Source: Saksenaea vasiformis B4078
Taxonomy: Eukaryota > Mucoromycota > Mucoromycetes > Mucorales > Saksenaeaceae
Assembly (NCBI GenBank): GCA_000697055.1
Contig: JNDT01001565.1
Span: forward strand, 1 to 64,000
Length of the DNA stretch: 64,000 bases
Reading direction: 5' to 3'
Within the stretch, counting starts at the first letter, position 1; every line of letters starts with the position of its first letter. The translations under genes were made by a program, and so were the position numbers. The notes under the pieces were generated by a model. The model was not told where the DNA came from and did not search any database. It saw only the letters and a list, made by a program, of their open reading frames with translations. Shown in pieces: positions 12,653 to 24,000 of this stretch.

Positions 12653-13590
12653 ATGTCCAGCGCATTGAACAACATTCAACGATTCTTTGGCAAACGAACG
12701 CCTGAGGAGCTGGTAAAAGAGAGACACGCAATACGGGCCACATCAGTTGCACTTTTCCTTACGTGTTAATTCTAGGTGAAGAAATGGCGGCAGGAGATCC
12801 GAGCAGAGGAACGGGCAATAAAGCGTCAGATACAGGCGATCGATGCTGAAGAACTTAAAGTTAAAAAATCGATTAAACAAGTAGCCAAAAAAGGCGACGT
12901 CAAGATCTGTAAAATGCTGGCCAAAGAGCTGATACGCTCACAGAGACATAAGAATCGGCTGTATACAAGCAAGGCTCAACTAAACTCTATCGTGATGCAA
13001 CTTGAACATCAACTAGGTATTGTTGACAGTGACAAGCTTTTGTTACTTATTCCCTTTGCATAGCCACCCTCAAGGTGGCCGGTACATTACAGAAAAGTAG
13101 TGACGTTATGAAACTTGTAAATCAACTCGTTAGACTCCCAGAGACATCACAAACTATGCAGCAAATGTCTATGGAGATGATGAAGGTACAGGCGAACGAT
13201 AAATGCCAACTTTTGATTCACCCATGGTTGTCAGGCCGGAATTATGGATGAGATGATCGAAGATACGATGGAAATGATGGATGACGACGATCTGGAGGAA
13301 GAAGCTGACGAAGAGGTCAACAATGTGTTGTTCCAAATAACAAACGGTAAACAGACCTAATCCGTGGCACATGATGGCTGAGATAGTTTGATTAGGCTTG
13401 CTTGGTGAAGCAGGACCTGTTGGCCCCTCGCTTGAGAAGTTGCCTGCTGCACAGACCGAATTGGAGGAAGAAAGTGAAGAGGAAGGTCCTGAGTTGGATA
13501 TGATGCAAAAACGTTTACAAGTAAGGATGGGAAAACGAGAAAACTTTTTTTTTAAAGAAAGGAATTCGCTTTTAGGCACTCAAGGGATAG
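12653..13590 (+). CDS. VPS24: ESCRT-III subunit Vps24/CHMP3
   Basis: This is a core ESCRT-III subunit that co-assembles with Snf7/Vps2 polymers on endosomes during multivesicular body sorting and membrane scission. Six exons with consistent phases (12653-12712, 12776-13016, 13064-13185, 13235-13346, 13396-13520, 13576-13590) give 224 residues, the usual CHMP3 length. The N-terminal [10 protein letters not shown] is followed by the basic helical hairpin ([19 protein letters not shown]...), the segment [19 protein letters not shown], and a strongly acidic C-terminal region with a final helix (MMQKRLQALKG), the expected position of a MIT-interacting motif for Vps4. The last coding exon is only 15 nt. 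The gene faces the CHMP1-like gene at 13845-14713 tail to tail. Assignment to Vps24 rather than another Snf7-family member rests on the conserved [14 protein letters not shown] segment. Confidence 0.9.
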
Positions 13591-13844
13591 TATACTTCTT
13601 CAATACAAACTTTTCCTCGTTTGTCAACGCTTCGATATGCAAATATTTGGAGTTTTTAAAGCTACAAGTCAATCATGACCTACTGACTATTCTCAAAGGT
13701 CATACTTATGATCTTGAACCAGAGGGCAAAAGGATAGAAACCTTGCCAACATGACCTAGATCACTTAATCTATGAATCATATATAAGGAAAGAAGCTATC
13801 GTCAACGGAAGGTGCAAATGTACAAAAATCTTCTGCAGATATTC

Positions 13845-14713
13845 TTATTGTCGCAGTGCCTTTAGTCTTTCCGTCAACATTGCATCCTCGTCCTTTTCCA
13901 TCTGTTTCGCCTCGCCAAGAGATTTGCCAGGCTCAAGTCGACCCAGTTCTTGATTCATTTCCAAGCCATGCTCATCTGCAACTTGCTGCATCAGTGTCTC
14001 CACCTCATTTTGTGGAGTAGTCATCGTTGTGGTGCCTGCCATAGCGCCTTCCATATATTCGGTTTGCACATCCAAGTCTTCAAACTGTGATTCAAATTTA
14101 TCCATCACCAACGAGATCTGAACACAAAGTGAGCAAAAAAACATTTCTACAGAATATTCCTCATACCTTTTCGAGGTTCATCGACTCCATTGCTCTATCC
14201 ATTCCCCTGACTACGTTTGCCATCGATGAGGTAACCTAAGCAAGAAGCTTAGAGAAACAGATACTTCCCCAAGCTCCCATACCTTGCGCATAGTCACAGC
14301 TGTCTGAACTCGACTAGCAACTGCATCTATCCGTGAAGATAACCGCAGAAGATTCAAAGCTTCATTCTTTTTCCGAATGGCGGTAGCTGCATATATACGC
14401 GCGCCCTCCATGTTGCCATTTTGTATCGCCTGCACTCTTGAAAATCAGCATTGGGAACAAACAAATATTTCAATCTTCACTTTTTTCAATTTAGCTTTTT
14501 CGAGGGCCTCGTCCTTTTGACATCGTTTTGACTGCTTGCTTAATTGCTTGGCTGTGAACTAGACCAAGAAAGGGACCTGGAATGAGTTTACAATACTTAC
14601 TTGACCACTGTTATGCTATCTCACCTTTAACTGAAACAGATTCTCTATAGTAAAGTTTTCAACATACTCAGCTGTTATTTTCCCATGCTCAACTTACTCT
14701 CTAATCCACTCAT
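13845..14713 (-). CDS. DID2: ESCRT-III-associated protein Did2/Vps46 (CHMP1)
   Basis: This is a regulatory ESCRT-III subunit that recruits Vps4 (and Ist1) to the endosomal polymer. Six exons (14713-14698, 14644-14625, 14558-14481, 14429-14283, 14235-14167, 14117-13845) join in frame to give 200 residues, matching CHMP1 proteins. The N-terminus MSGLEKNLFQLK is assembled from a 16-nt and a 20-nt exon and matches the CHMP1 start well, which is why these tiny exons are accepted. Family landmarks are [51 protein letters not shown] and a C-terminal amphipathic helix ([10 protein letters not shown]) consistent with a MIT-interacting motif. The gene is convergent with VPS24, with about 250 bp between the two stop codons. 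Confidence 0.92.
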
Positions 14714-15366
14714 GGCTTGATACGGAGCAAGCAGGGTAAATCGTTGTGCAAAAACCAGTGTCCGAAAGACGGGTCACAAAAAGTTGCAAAATTACCCCGC
14801 TGGGTTATAGTTGGGGTGACAGCGGTCTAAATAACTGGGCAAACTGCCACAGGAACGGATCGACGCTTTCCAGCACTTCCGATGACTGTCAAATCGATAG
14901 CGAAACAGCTTCTATTTTGAATAGGAACCGTATATAAGGGATTTCCTGAGATCGATTAAAAGAGTATTCTTTTGAACCGTTGTAAAGAAAGTCCTAGAGT
15001 GTAGATACTACACATGAACCATCCGGGATAATAAGAGAAACCGAAAAAAGAAAATAATTCACCCTATTATGTTAAAGCAACAGGATATCACCACAGGATA
15101 CACGTATAGATATACAACAAAAACATTACGGAGGACCCGAAAGGAACTGACAGCGACTTGGCAATACGTGCTCAGTACAGTCTTACCGTGCTGTGTAGAG
15201 ACAAGGAAGTGGTGAGCCTCCACTATGTGGAGGAGTAATAAATGGCTGGATTGTATTCCAATGCTAGCTAGCGCACGCAACTTCACTTTATATCAAACAT
15301 TTGATATAACGACAGAGAGGGTGTATGTGCACTGTATTTTCCATTTTACTGAGGCAGGTATTACAA
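14714..15366. other. Intergenic: upstream of DID2, downstream of the carrier gene
   Basis: No gene is seen. Short open stretches lack splice-site support and family resemblance. The interval holds the DID2 promoter side and the 3' flank of the carrier gene. Confidence 0.5.
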
Positions 15367-16594
15367 TCATTGATCGGCTTTTTTACCACCTAGCAATTTC
15401 ATAACTGTTTCAAACATGAAGACGGCCGAAGCGTTGGTTGGAAAAGCTCTCAGGAAAGATGGAAGGAAACCTACACACAAAGTTTTCAGGACATGACAGA
15501 ACGCAGCAGACATTACCTCTATAAAAACCACGTAATCCCTCCATACGATATACATGTCGGACAACCGATATAGCGTTGGGAAATTGACGGGGAATCACAT
15601 CAGGCTGCGTCATATATCGATTTTTTACAACATCCGATGGGAAGGCACCCACCCAGAAACATGTCGCAGATAGTCCTCCCGCCACAAAACTAACTGTGCC
15701 TTCGGGAAGGTTGCGTTTCCGTAATTCGGCGGTAAACACCTAATAGACGCGTTCATAAGACGATTGATGCTTGATATGTGCAGTTTGGTTTTTCTCACTT
15801 CATACGAACTCCAGAAAACGAAAAACCAGCTTCGAAACATCATCGTTGGGACCAAACCCATCCATAATGCCTGCACACCATTATTCCGAACCTAGATATC
15901 TCGACTAAGATCATCTTCCTTGCCCTATTTTGTTCGTTACCAGCTGACGAATACAATCAACGGGGCCTTTGTACACGCGGGTAGCAGCGTCATATTGGAC
16001 TTGAAGCCGTGCTTTCACCTGTTCTACAGGGGTTGCCACAAAAGATACCGTTATTCCACCTGCTAGTCCAGCGAGACCATGCTGCCAGATGCTAAGAGGT
16101 CTATCACCATTCCACGACTGTTGCAACATCCTTGCATTATGAAATGTGCCAAGCCTGTATTTTTTCCATTAATCCCATATAACAAGCGTCACGACGTACA
16201 TAATACTATCCATAAACATCCATCCAACCAGTGGAGGAGTGGCTCCCTTGTATAACGCCCGAGGCCCTTCTTGCCGTATCGTCTTTAACAAACAGTCGAG
16301 CGGTCCCTTGAATCGTCCTTCAGCTATACCAGACGTCTGCAGACGAATTTTGATAGTATCTGCATACCATCAATCTATTTTCCATTCTCTTTTTCGGCAT
16401 GACAAGTCCTTACCAAACGGATGTCCAACAGCCAGCTTGGTCACACCTGATGCGATTCCTGCTGCGAATCCACGTAATCGATTTTGCCATGTCTGATCAG
16501 TGAGGTTCGTGCTAAATGTCTGCGTGTTTTCCGAAGCTTTCCATCATATTAGCGTGAATGCGTGGTAATTAGTTGTTGATTTACTCTGAGACAT
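15367..16594 (-). CDS. Mitochondrial carrier (SLC25) family protein
   Basis: This is an inner-mitochondrial-membrane solute carrier built from three tandem repeats of about 100 residues. All three signatures are visible: HPFDTIKIRLQT (repeat 1), TPVEQVKARLQ (repeat 2) and FPSDVVKNR (repeat 3), each followed by the usual aromatic/glycine segment. About seven exons are inferred. The start at 16594 uses a 10-nt first exon (16594-16585) spliced to 16536, which restores the frame before the first carrier repeat. Another junction joins MDSIM to LGTFHNARM, and the last exon ends at the TGA at 15369-15367. The substrate is not determined. The pattern is closest to the carnitine/ornithine/basic amino acid branch (SLC25A20/A29/A15-like), but that is an impression and not a proof. 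Confidence 0.85.
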
Positions 16595-18293
16595 GGAGCG
16601 CGGCAAGAAGGTCTTAGTGAGCTAAGGTACAACATTTATCCAGCGTGCGGACTTGGACGTCCGATGAAGCATCTCATCTTCGATATATAAAATACTCGGA
16701 AACAATTTAGCTATCGGCGGACATTTTTCCCCCGCCATTGGATGGACAACAAACGTAGAGGAGACTAGCCTCAAAGCGTGTATTGTATTTTATTGTGGGA
16801 AGTTTAGAGATGTTAACTAGCCACCCTAATACATATGATTATGTTTGTAGGAACAAATTGATTTTTGAATAATTCATCAAATAAATATTACATTACGTTC
16901 AAGATGAGTAAATTTAGCGCTGGAAAGTGATGCATCTTTGTGGTGAGAAGCGGTTTGTTCTGCGTCAATCCAAGGAATAGTTCATACCTGAGTAGCCCCA
17001 TTTTCGCATTAAAGTGCTTCAGTGATGGATTCCCAGTATCCCATCGGAAGCAGTAAGAATATCTCAATACAAGGAAGACATTTCACAGAAGCAAGAACAT
17101 CGTTTTTGCGTTGAAGCGCTTCAGTAATGGTTTTTCGATATCCTTTCGGAAATCAGTACAAATGTTTGTAAGATAGGGACAGGCTCCACTCAAAATAATC
17201 CTGTTTTTTTTTTCAACAAACAGTAAATTGATTCTGTCAGTGGATTGCCCATTGCATTTCGCAATAGTTTTCATTCTTGAACGGAAACATGGGCTACTTT
17301 CCTTTTGGTTTGCGATTCAGAAAACGCCGTTAAGCATTTGAATTGTCCGCGTACAAAAGATATTCCCGCGTTTTCCGTATATCATTTAGCTTGCATGACA
17401 TCTCTCCACAGTGTCTTGGCTGCGTGATGCATTTCTTTATCGTACCACATAAATATAAAACAAAATGTTATCCACGCGTAGCAGGCACTCGTAAAACACG
17501 ATATTACTTCAATTCATCTAGTATGCGGTAAGACTAAAGATAGTCGTTCCCAGACTGCCAGTAGGTGCATCTTCTCATCCCACAGTTCAAGGATGCAGGT
17601 TGCAGCATCTACTGCTTGGTAAAACTCCCATGCGGGGAAGCATACATCGGAGTATAGAGAAGATGCACATCACTATGGATCCTTGTGTTGACTAAAGGAT
17701 GCGTTTCCATAGATTAAATAAATTGTTGGATCGCCTGAGAACTAAACTCCTATGAACCATTTATTTGATTAACACAAAATTATTCAACAAATACAAGAAA
17801 CAACGTTCGATGATGCTACTCATGCTTAAACATTTGTTTGTAGCCCCCCCCAGGAGTCTATCTACGTTTGCGACACAAAGAGTTCCTAAAAGTACGCCGA
17901 TTCCCATTTGGTTTTGTGTAACAAACGCCTCCACAGATCGTACACATCGACAAAAAAATGCACATGTTTTGACCGACGGCATCATGTGTGCCTGCCTGTA
18001 TACTTACCAGCTGCAAGCGGACTAGTTTATGGCGTTCCCATGGCCTTAAGGGATAAGGTGTGCGTCGTTTACTTGATAATGTTGTACACAGGTCAGAGAC
18101 TATATATATACACACATTGGTGCAACAAATAGAGAAGCCGCTTTTAATTATGCCTAAGTGTGAGTACTGCTTCCCCTGGCGCTGCCCAACCCAGTTGCTT
18201 TGGCGGGATTTTAAAAATTACACGTATTGAGTTCACGACTGTGAGGGACGAAGTTGCGGTACGGGAGCTGCATGCGTTGGAAAAGAAGCTACA
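16595..18293. other. Intergenic between divergent carrier and sorting-nexin genes
   Basis: No intact gene is seen. This 1.7-kb interval lies between two divergently transcribed genes, so it should hold both promoters. It contains an imperfect direct repeat (17001-17057 and 17102-17158) and a perfect 12-bp inverted repeat, GTGCATCTTCTC at 17565-17576 with GAGAAGATGCAC at 17657-17668. A TATA-like run lies at about 18101-18108. Confidence 0.5.
17001..17158. repeat. Imperfect direct repeat of about 57 bp, 101-bp spacing
   Basis: Copies at 17001-17057 and 17102-17158 share blocks such as GCTTCAGTGATGG / GCTTCAGTAATGG and ATCGGAAGCAGTA / TTCGGAAATCAGTA. On the minus strand both translate to similar peptides containing ITEAL, so this may be a duplicated coding remnant and not random repeat DNA. 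Confidence 0.45.
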
Positions 18294-21051
18294 ATGAACC
18301 AATGGCGTCTGATGGAACCATATACTTGTGAAATTTCATTTCGTTCGTTATTACTTGTAGTCACAAGTACATTCATCGTGATTTACGCACTGTTACTTCT
18401 GTCCGATGGCTATTTCTTCTTCATCTACCTGGTCATCGGTTGCCTGTTTGGCGCTCTCTATTTCAACAATAGTAATCCGACCTTTCCATTGGATCCATCA
18501 CTTTATTTGTCTCGCCAGCTGATAAGCGTAGAGGTAACAGCAGTAGGCTTTGACCTGTTCTCTGAAATGCACGTATGGCTAGACAGACAATGCGTCCACA
18601 GCTGAACACAAGACGCTTGAGTTATTCTACCTGCCATTGACCATCGTCATGAGTGAAATACTGGATTACATTTACCGCGATTTTGTTCAGAGCTGGTGGG
18701 ATCCCCTCAACACGCATAATAATAGTGAATTCGGGCAGCTGGTCCGATCGCGTTTAAATGCTTCGGTGTTGAGAATCGAGAAAACGCTTTTGAAGCAGGA
18801 ACGCAACGACCTTGTCATGTCCACCGTATATGGTGTTGCGAACACGCTTATTATTCATATGGTATGACTTCCTCTCCGGAAGAAAAGACTCATCCTCCCT
18901 TATTCACAGCGCGAATGCAGAGCTCTTGAAACTGCTAAAGTTCCACTGGACCTGTACATAGCCCAAAATCCTCAGTCGCCTTTTGCTCAACTACTTCCGA
19001 AAGAAGAACAGAATCAGCAGCTTCGTATTCTTACCAACACCGTTCTTAGAAAGTTGCTTCCGAAAGAAGATACCGATTCATCCATTGTAATGAGCCTATT
19101 GCGAGAACTCCTGGCAACACACCTATTTGGAAATATCCTAGATGTCTGCAGCGACCCTGATTTTATTAATTGCTGGATTGTTGACTATCTGTCTGAGGAT
19201 ATTGCGGAAGGGTCAAATGCGACTTCAGCAAACTACGGCAAGGAAAAGGACGTGTTCAGGAGCGTGGTAGAGAAGGCAACAGAGGATGTCATTGCTGAGG
19301 AGCATGGGAGTGAACATGGTTTTATAAAGAGCGCGGATGATACAGCGCTGGTCAACTCAACATTACAGTCAGTTGAAGCAGACATACGTCAAGGAAACCC
19401 TCCGGAGTCACCACAACCGTCAACACCACAGCCAGATACGCTGGTTCCGTCACATGAAAGGCCCAGTTCGTTCGTTTCTGAACCATCAGCGAGGTCGACC
19501 CAACGCGTATCATCTGTAAATGTCAATCCTCGTCGTCCCACACCAACAAGAAAATCTTCCACAACTTCTACACTGGAAGATGCCACTATGTCCAGTTCAA
19601 TGATATACCCGGTTGGTACAATAGGTTTCAATGTTATGGAAATCTCTGGAGGAAACGGTGTACCACGTAAAGATAACCTCACGTTCATTATTCAAATTGA
19701 GCGGCACGGTATCCACGAGCTCTCTGGATCAGAAGGAGGAGGATATGTGATCTCTCGCTCATATGCCGATTTTGAAGTATTTCATGCTATTATGTGTGCG
19801 CGCCACGCGAAGAGGATCGGCCGATTAGGATTACGACTGCCGCTAGACCCAGTTCGGTCATGGTTAAAACTAGGGGGAAATGGATCTTCGCAACAGCAGT
19901 GCAACGATATCGATGCTATCTGTCGCCATTTCGAGAAATATCTGCAATCAGTTGTGCAGGATATACAGCTTGGGGCGGATCAAATCATCCTTGCTTTCCT
20001 AAGGAAAGAACGCAGAGGAGATGCTGAAGATAACCCCTCGTTTGCAGAAGAGTACGAGGATGAGGTCAGCGCTTATGCAGCTCTCTCAGACAAAACCACG
20101 AATGTGAACGGTCAGACTGGTGTAGGAAGAGCCATGTCGCTGTTAAGCCGAGCACCCTCTGTTGCCGCCAAAGGCGTCATGAATATTGCGGAGGGCATCG
20201 ACTCAATGATAAATGACACGGATGGAACGAGTTGCCCAGTAGAGCCTACAAGGAAGTGGTTTGGTCGCAGGTCTGGCCGCGAAGGATCGATATCTAGCGT
20301 ACGCACTAGTATCTCAAGCAGCAAGGACGGCAGCGTAGAAGATGAGCACGACTATATCCTAGAATCATCCAGTAAAAACCAAATGTACTCATCACCAGTA
20401 GATGAAACATGCGATCCTGGCTTACCTTTGCTCTGTCCGTCATCTTCTCCTTTGCCCTTGCCACCTTCACCATCATTACCACCGTCTCAACCAGCGGGCG
20501 TAGATAATGTTCAACATCAACAGCAAGTATCGCGGCACGGAAATGGTAATACAAAGCCTTTATCCGCGGTCGACGTAGAGCTCTTGATCGAAACAACTTT
20601 TGCACTTATTGTCGAAATATTTGACCTTACTACTGCCAATAATAAGGCCTGGATGAGACGATCTTTACTGAACATTCTGAGAGAGATCGTGCGGAGATCT
20701 TATACAGAACTGGTTGCGGAAGAGTATAATGATTATATGAACAAGTACTTGTCTCCCGATGGACTCGTATACCTTGCCAATATTCTCAAAGAAAAACATT
20801 GGCCAGATGGAAAGCATAATGATGAAAACGGGAAAGAATCGCGAACAAACGAACAAAAAGAGAGGAGCAGAAATCAGGCGCGGGCAATGCTTGTGAACAA
20901 AGCTATCCCTGGTGGGTTCCGACAACTTGTTGGTGACCAGAATTGCAGTGCATCTATGGAACGACTTTGGGGCCGATTACAGGATCCAGCCCTGAATCGT
21001 ATCCTCATGTTGCAGATCTTAGAGCGCATTATGAAACCTATATTTGGGTGA
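18294..21051 (+). CDS. PXA-PX-nexin_C sorting nexin (SNX19/Mdm1-like)
   Basis: This is a membrane-anchored sorting nexin of the Mdm1/SNX13/14/19/25 group, which tethers ER to endosome, vacuole or lipid droplet. Three exons (18294-18533, 18613-18861, 18910-21051) give about 876 residues. Two hydrophobic segments near residues 20-65 form an N-terminal membrane hairpin. A PXA domain follows (about 90-240, containing LDYIYRDFVQSWWDPL), then a low-complexity Ser/Pro/Thr linker. The PX domain (about 350-480) carries RSYADFEVFH and RHFEKYLQSV. A second disordered linker precedes a C-terminal nexin_C domain (about 690-875). No RGS domain lies between PXA and PX, which resembles SNX19 more than Mdm1/SNX13. 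The exon 1-2 junction uses acceptor AG before 18613 and is the least certain border. An AATAAA sits at 21160. Confidence 0.87.
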
Positions 21052-24000
21052 TCGATACAAACGAAAAGTTTGTAGGGTGTACAGGTACGGGATCATACCA
21101 TGTCACAGTTAGCATCAAGTATTATGAAACAGCCAAAAAAATTGTAAAACGTATAAGTAAATAAATGAAGTTTTTCTTTATCAATAGCAGTGCGCTCCCC
21201 CTTGCGGTATAACTTCTTATCATATGCCTTGTTTCGGCTTTTCGTTTTTATTATACCTTGTTTATATCATCTGTTCTGCAAAATTCCGAACACTTTTGTA
21301 ATAATCACAATACAGTCGTTATCATATGCGTCTACAAAGAAAAGGAAGTACCCAATGCGACAAATAACGAAATGACTACACACCGAGTTTGCATAGACTG
21401 TGCCGTTTCATACTAACTCCCAGCTTTTTGGGAGTAATCTTTTTTTCCTTGGCTTTTCAATCAATGATATCGTCACAGCCAGTGAAGCCCGCGGTACTCA
21501 TCATTGTATCTTGCGCAGAGCCCTTTTGTAAGTCTGCTATGTGTATATCACAGAGATGTTGTTTACCAGTACTTTTATTGGATTTATGACCAACCATTCC
21601 AAGAACCTGGATCGGTCAATGCTGAGCATAAGATCTGCAGGTCCTTGCCGGTCGTTATTTAAACATACGTGTTGTACTGGAGCCTTTTTATTACTGCCTC
21701 AAACTTGTTACGCCTGCGACTCTTGACCATCACGTCAGGATCATGAGGCCTTCGTTAACGAATGAGTTTTGTACAAGTAAACTCCTGAAGCTAAGGAAAG
21801 TTATATTGCCGCGCATCAGATAGGGTATTCGACGAAGGTGTTTGGTGCATTTTGTTGAAACAGAAAATTGCTTATTGAACGTCAAGTAGGACAATTTCCC
21901 GTTCATGAATTACCAGATATTGAGATAAACACTGTGCAAACGTAGTACGATTAATTCAGCATGAAACATTCTTTCGGACGTCTGGAACCGTTCTCCGATA
22001 CAGCTTAGCACCGGACCCAGCCCGATCTTTGAACCTTGTTCCAAGTGATCACAGCATAATCGTAATACAATGATTTGGTTGGCTAGCGACAAAATGGGAA
22101 GTAGGTCGCTGTGCAACAAACATTATAAAAGATCGTGTTGTGTATTTTTTTTTTCAATTCAACAGCGTGGAAGTCCTATGTGAACTTTGTGGTTACATGA
22201 GGACCTGCCCGTCGTTTGACCTGTTACTGTTTTCTTTTGACCCATTACGGAAAGGAGAAGCCTTCATTCTGGAGAACGCTCATTACACAATTTTTCCGCA
22301 GTAATCATTTGTTTTGACTTGTGTTATCGAATCTATCCTGTGTCTACCCTTTGAATGTGTTTACTCTATTTATCCTGCGTACAAAACCTACTTTCTGTGG
22401 GCCACGTCCTTGTCATATGCAGCACACACTAACGAATCGCAGACAAGCCCCGTTTCCGGAATGATGCACTATGAACGTATGTTCCAAAGATGAATGACAG
22501 AATGGAATGCCATCTCTTGCTTAACATGTTTCATATTATTCTGTAACCATTTAGACCTTTTCTTACAAGTTTGATATATTTACTTCCATGTCTCATAAAT
22601 GATTGACTACGTGCCATCGAAACTTAAAAGAATCCATGCATTTTATTTATCGATACGCCAACGTAAGGCGTTCAAAACATTTAGACCCAGCCCAGACGAT
22701 TTGATCAAAATCAATGTGTGGCTACGTAATGGAGCCACTAGAAAGTTCTTCATAAGGTAAGTATCTAGCTTAGGATGCCATCTAAGCGGTTAGGGGATTA
22801 ATATACATGAATACAACAACAGATATGTCGACAAATTGGATGCCATCCTAAAAGGCATCGAAAAATGTGGATATCATACGTAAGTCTATGTTACATTTTC
22901 CTTTCTTGAAACCCGTAGAAAAGTCTTTTTCTTAAAAAAAAAGATTTTCGTGAGAAGGTTGCCGACTGAGAAGTTCAGATTCAACATTTCCTAATTGGTT
23001 ATGTCATTGCTTCGGCTCGCCGTTACGAAGAAACCCGCTGTCACTTCCTTTCGTTATCCAATAGAGCTGACAGCAGAAGAGGCTCATGCTAAAGGAAGTC
23101 AATCCGGTCCTAATCCGTGATAACTGCATAACATAGACCCAAGCGATCACATGCTCTAGAGCGCGAATTACAGCGAAATCCCGTAGTTCGTATGGTGTGG
23201 TGACAACATGATCGTTCAGTGTCACCCATGCACCTAACTTCTTATTTCATAATGTTTGAAACCAAACAGGGGGGATTGCTACAACTCTAGAGTTTGAAAC
23301 AAGCACAGGTGAAGATTCCTGCATACATTTGCGCGATTTGTCCCTGTTATCTGGAATCGCACATTTGTTGCCTAGGGAAAACCCAGTCTTGTTCCGTCAA
23401 CGATAATGTACTCCGTTTCTTCGGGCATGCTCTATCATTGGTTGTTTACATGCTCAGCCTTGGACAATTATTAGGCCGATTATGTTTTAACGGCTATGAA
23501 ATGTTTTTCTTTCTAAAAAAAAATAATGGAACCCCATGAGGAAAGCTACTGTCTGACAAAACTATATTGGCTTAATCATGTTGACATTATTGCCGTATCA
23601 AGCAAACGAAGTTTATTTTTTCACCTTCATCCGCAGATCCTTTGCTATTTGCTGCGGTAGTTTTCTTTGGGACAAACAATATGGTGAAGCAAATAAGAAG
23701 ACGACGCGTTTCATCACAAATTCTGGGTATAATGGGGCAAAAATAAGAATCGGGGGAAGAAGGCAGGGTATCCGGCAGTAGCACACAGCGTGGATAAAGT
23801 ATTGCAGTAACCCAATTAGCAAACTGTTGTTCCTAGAGATGCATAGAGTCAGAAAGTGTTACCTCTTATCAGTATTTGTTTAATCCAAAAAGCTGGCTGT
23901 ATTCGTAATACAAAATACCATGTATTATGATTAGATGTATTTTAAGGTAACAAAAAGAGAAAGAATAAGATAGCGTTGATACCTTTTGGCTAAGGATACG

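Noticed and set aside
17565..17668. 12-bp inverted repeat as a terminator or small RNA gene
   Set aside because: The arms are 80 nt apart and the loop has no further clear pairing; it may be chance and is only mentioned in the intergenic entry.
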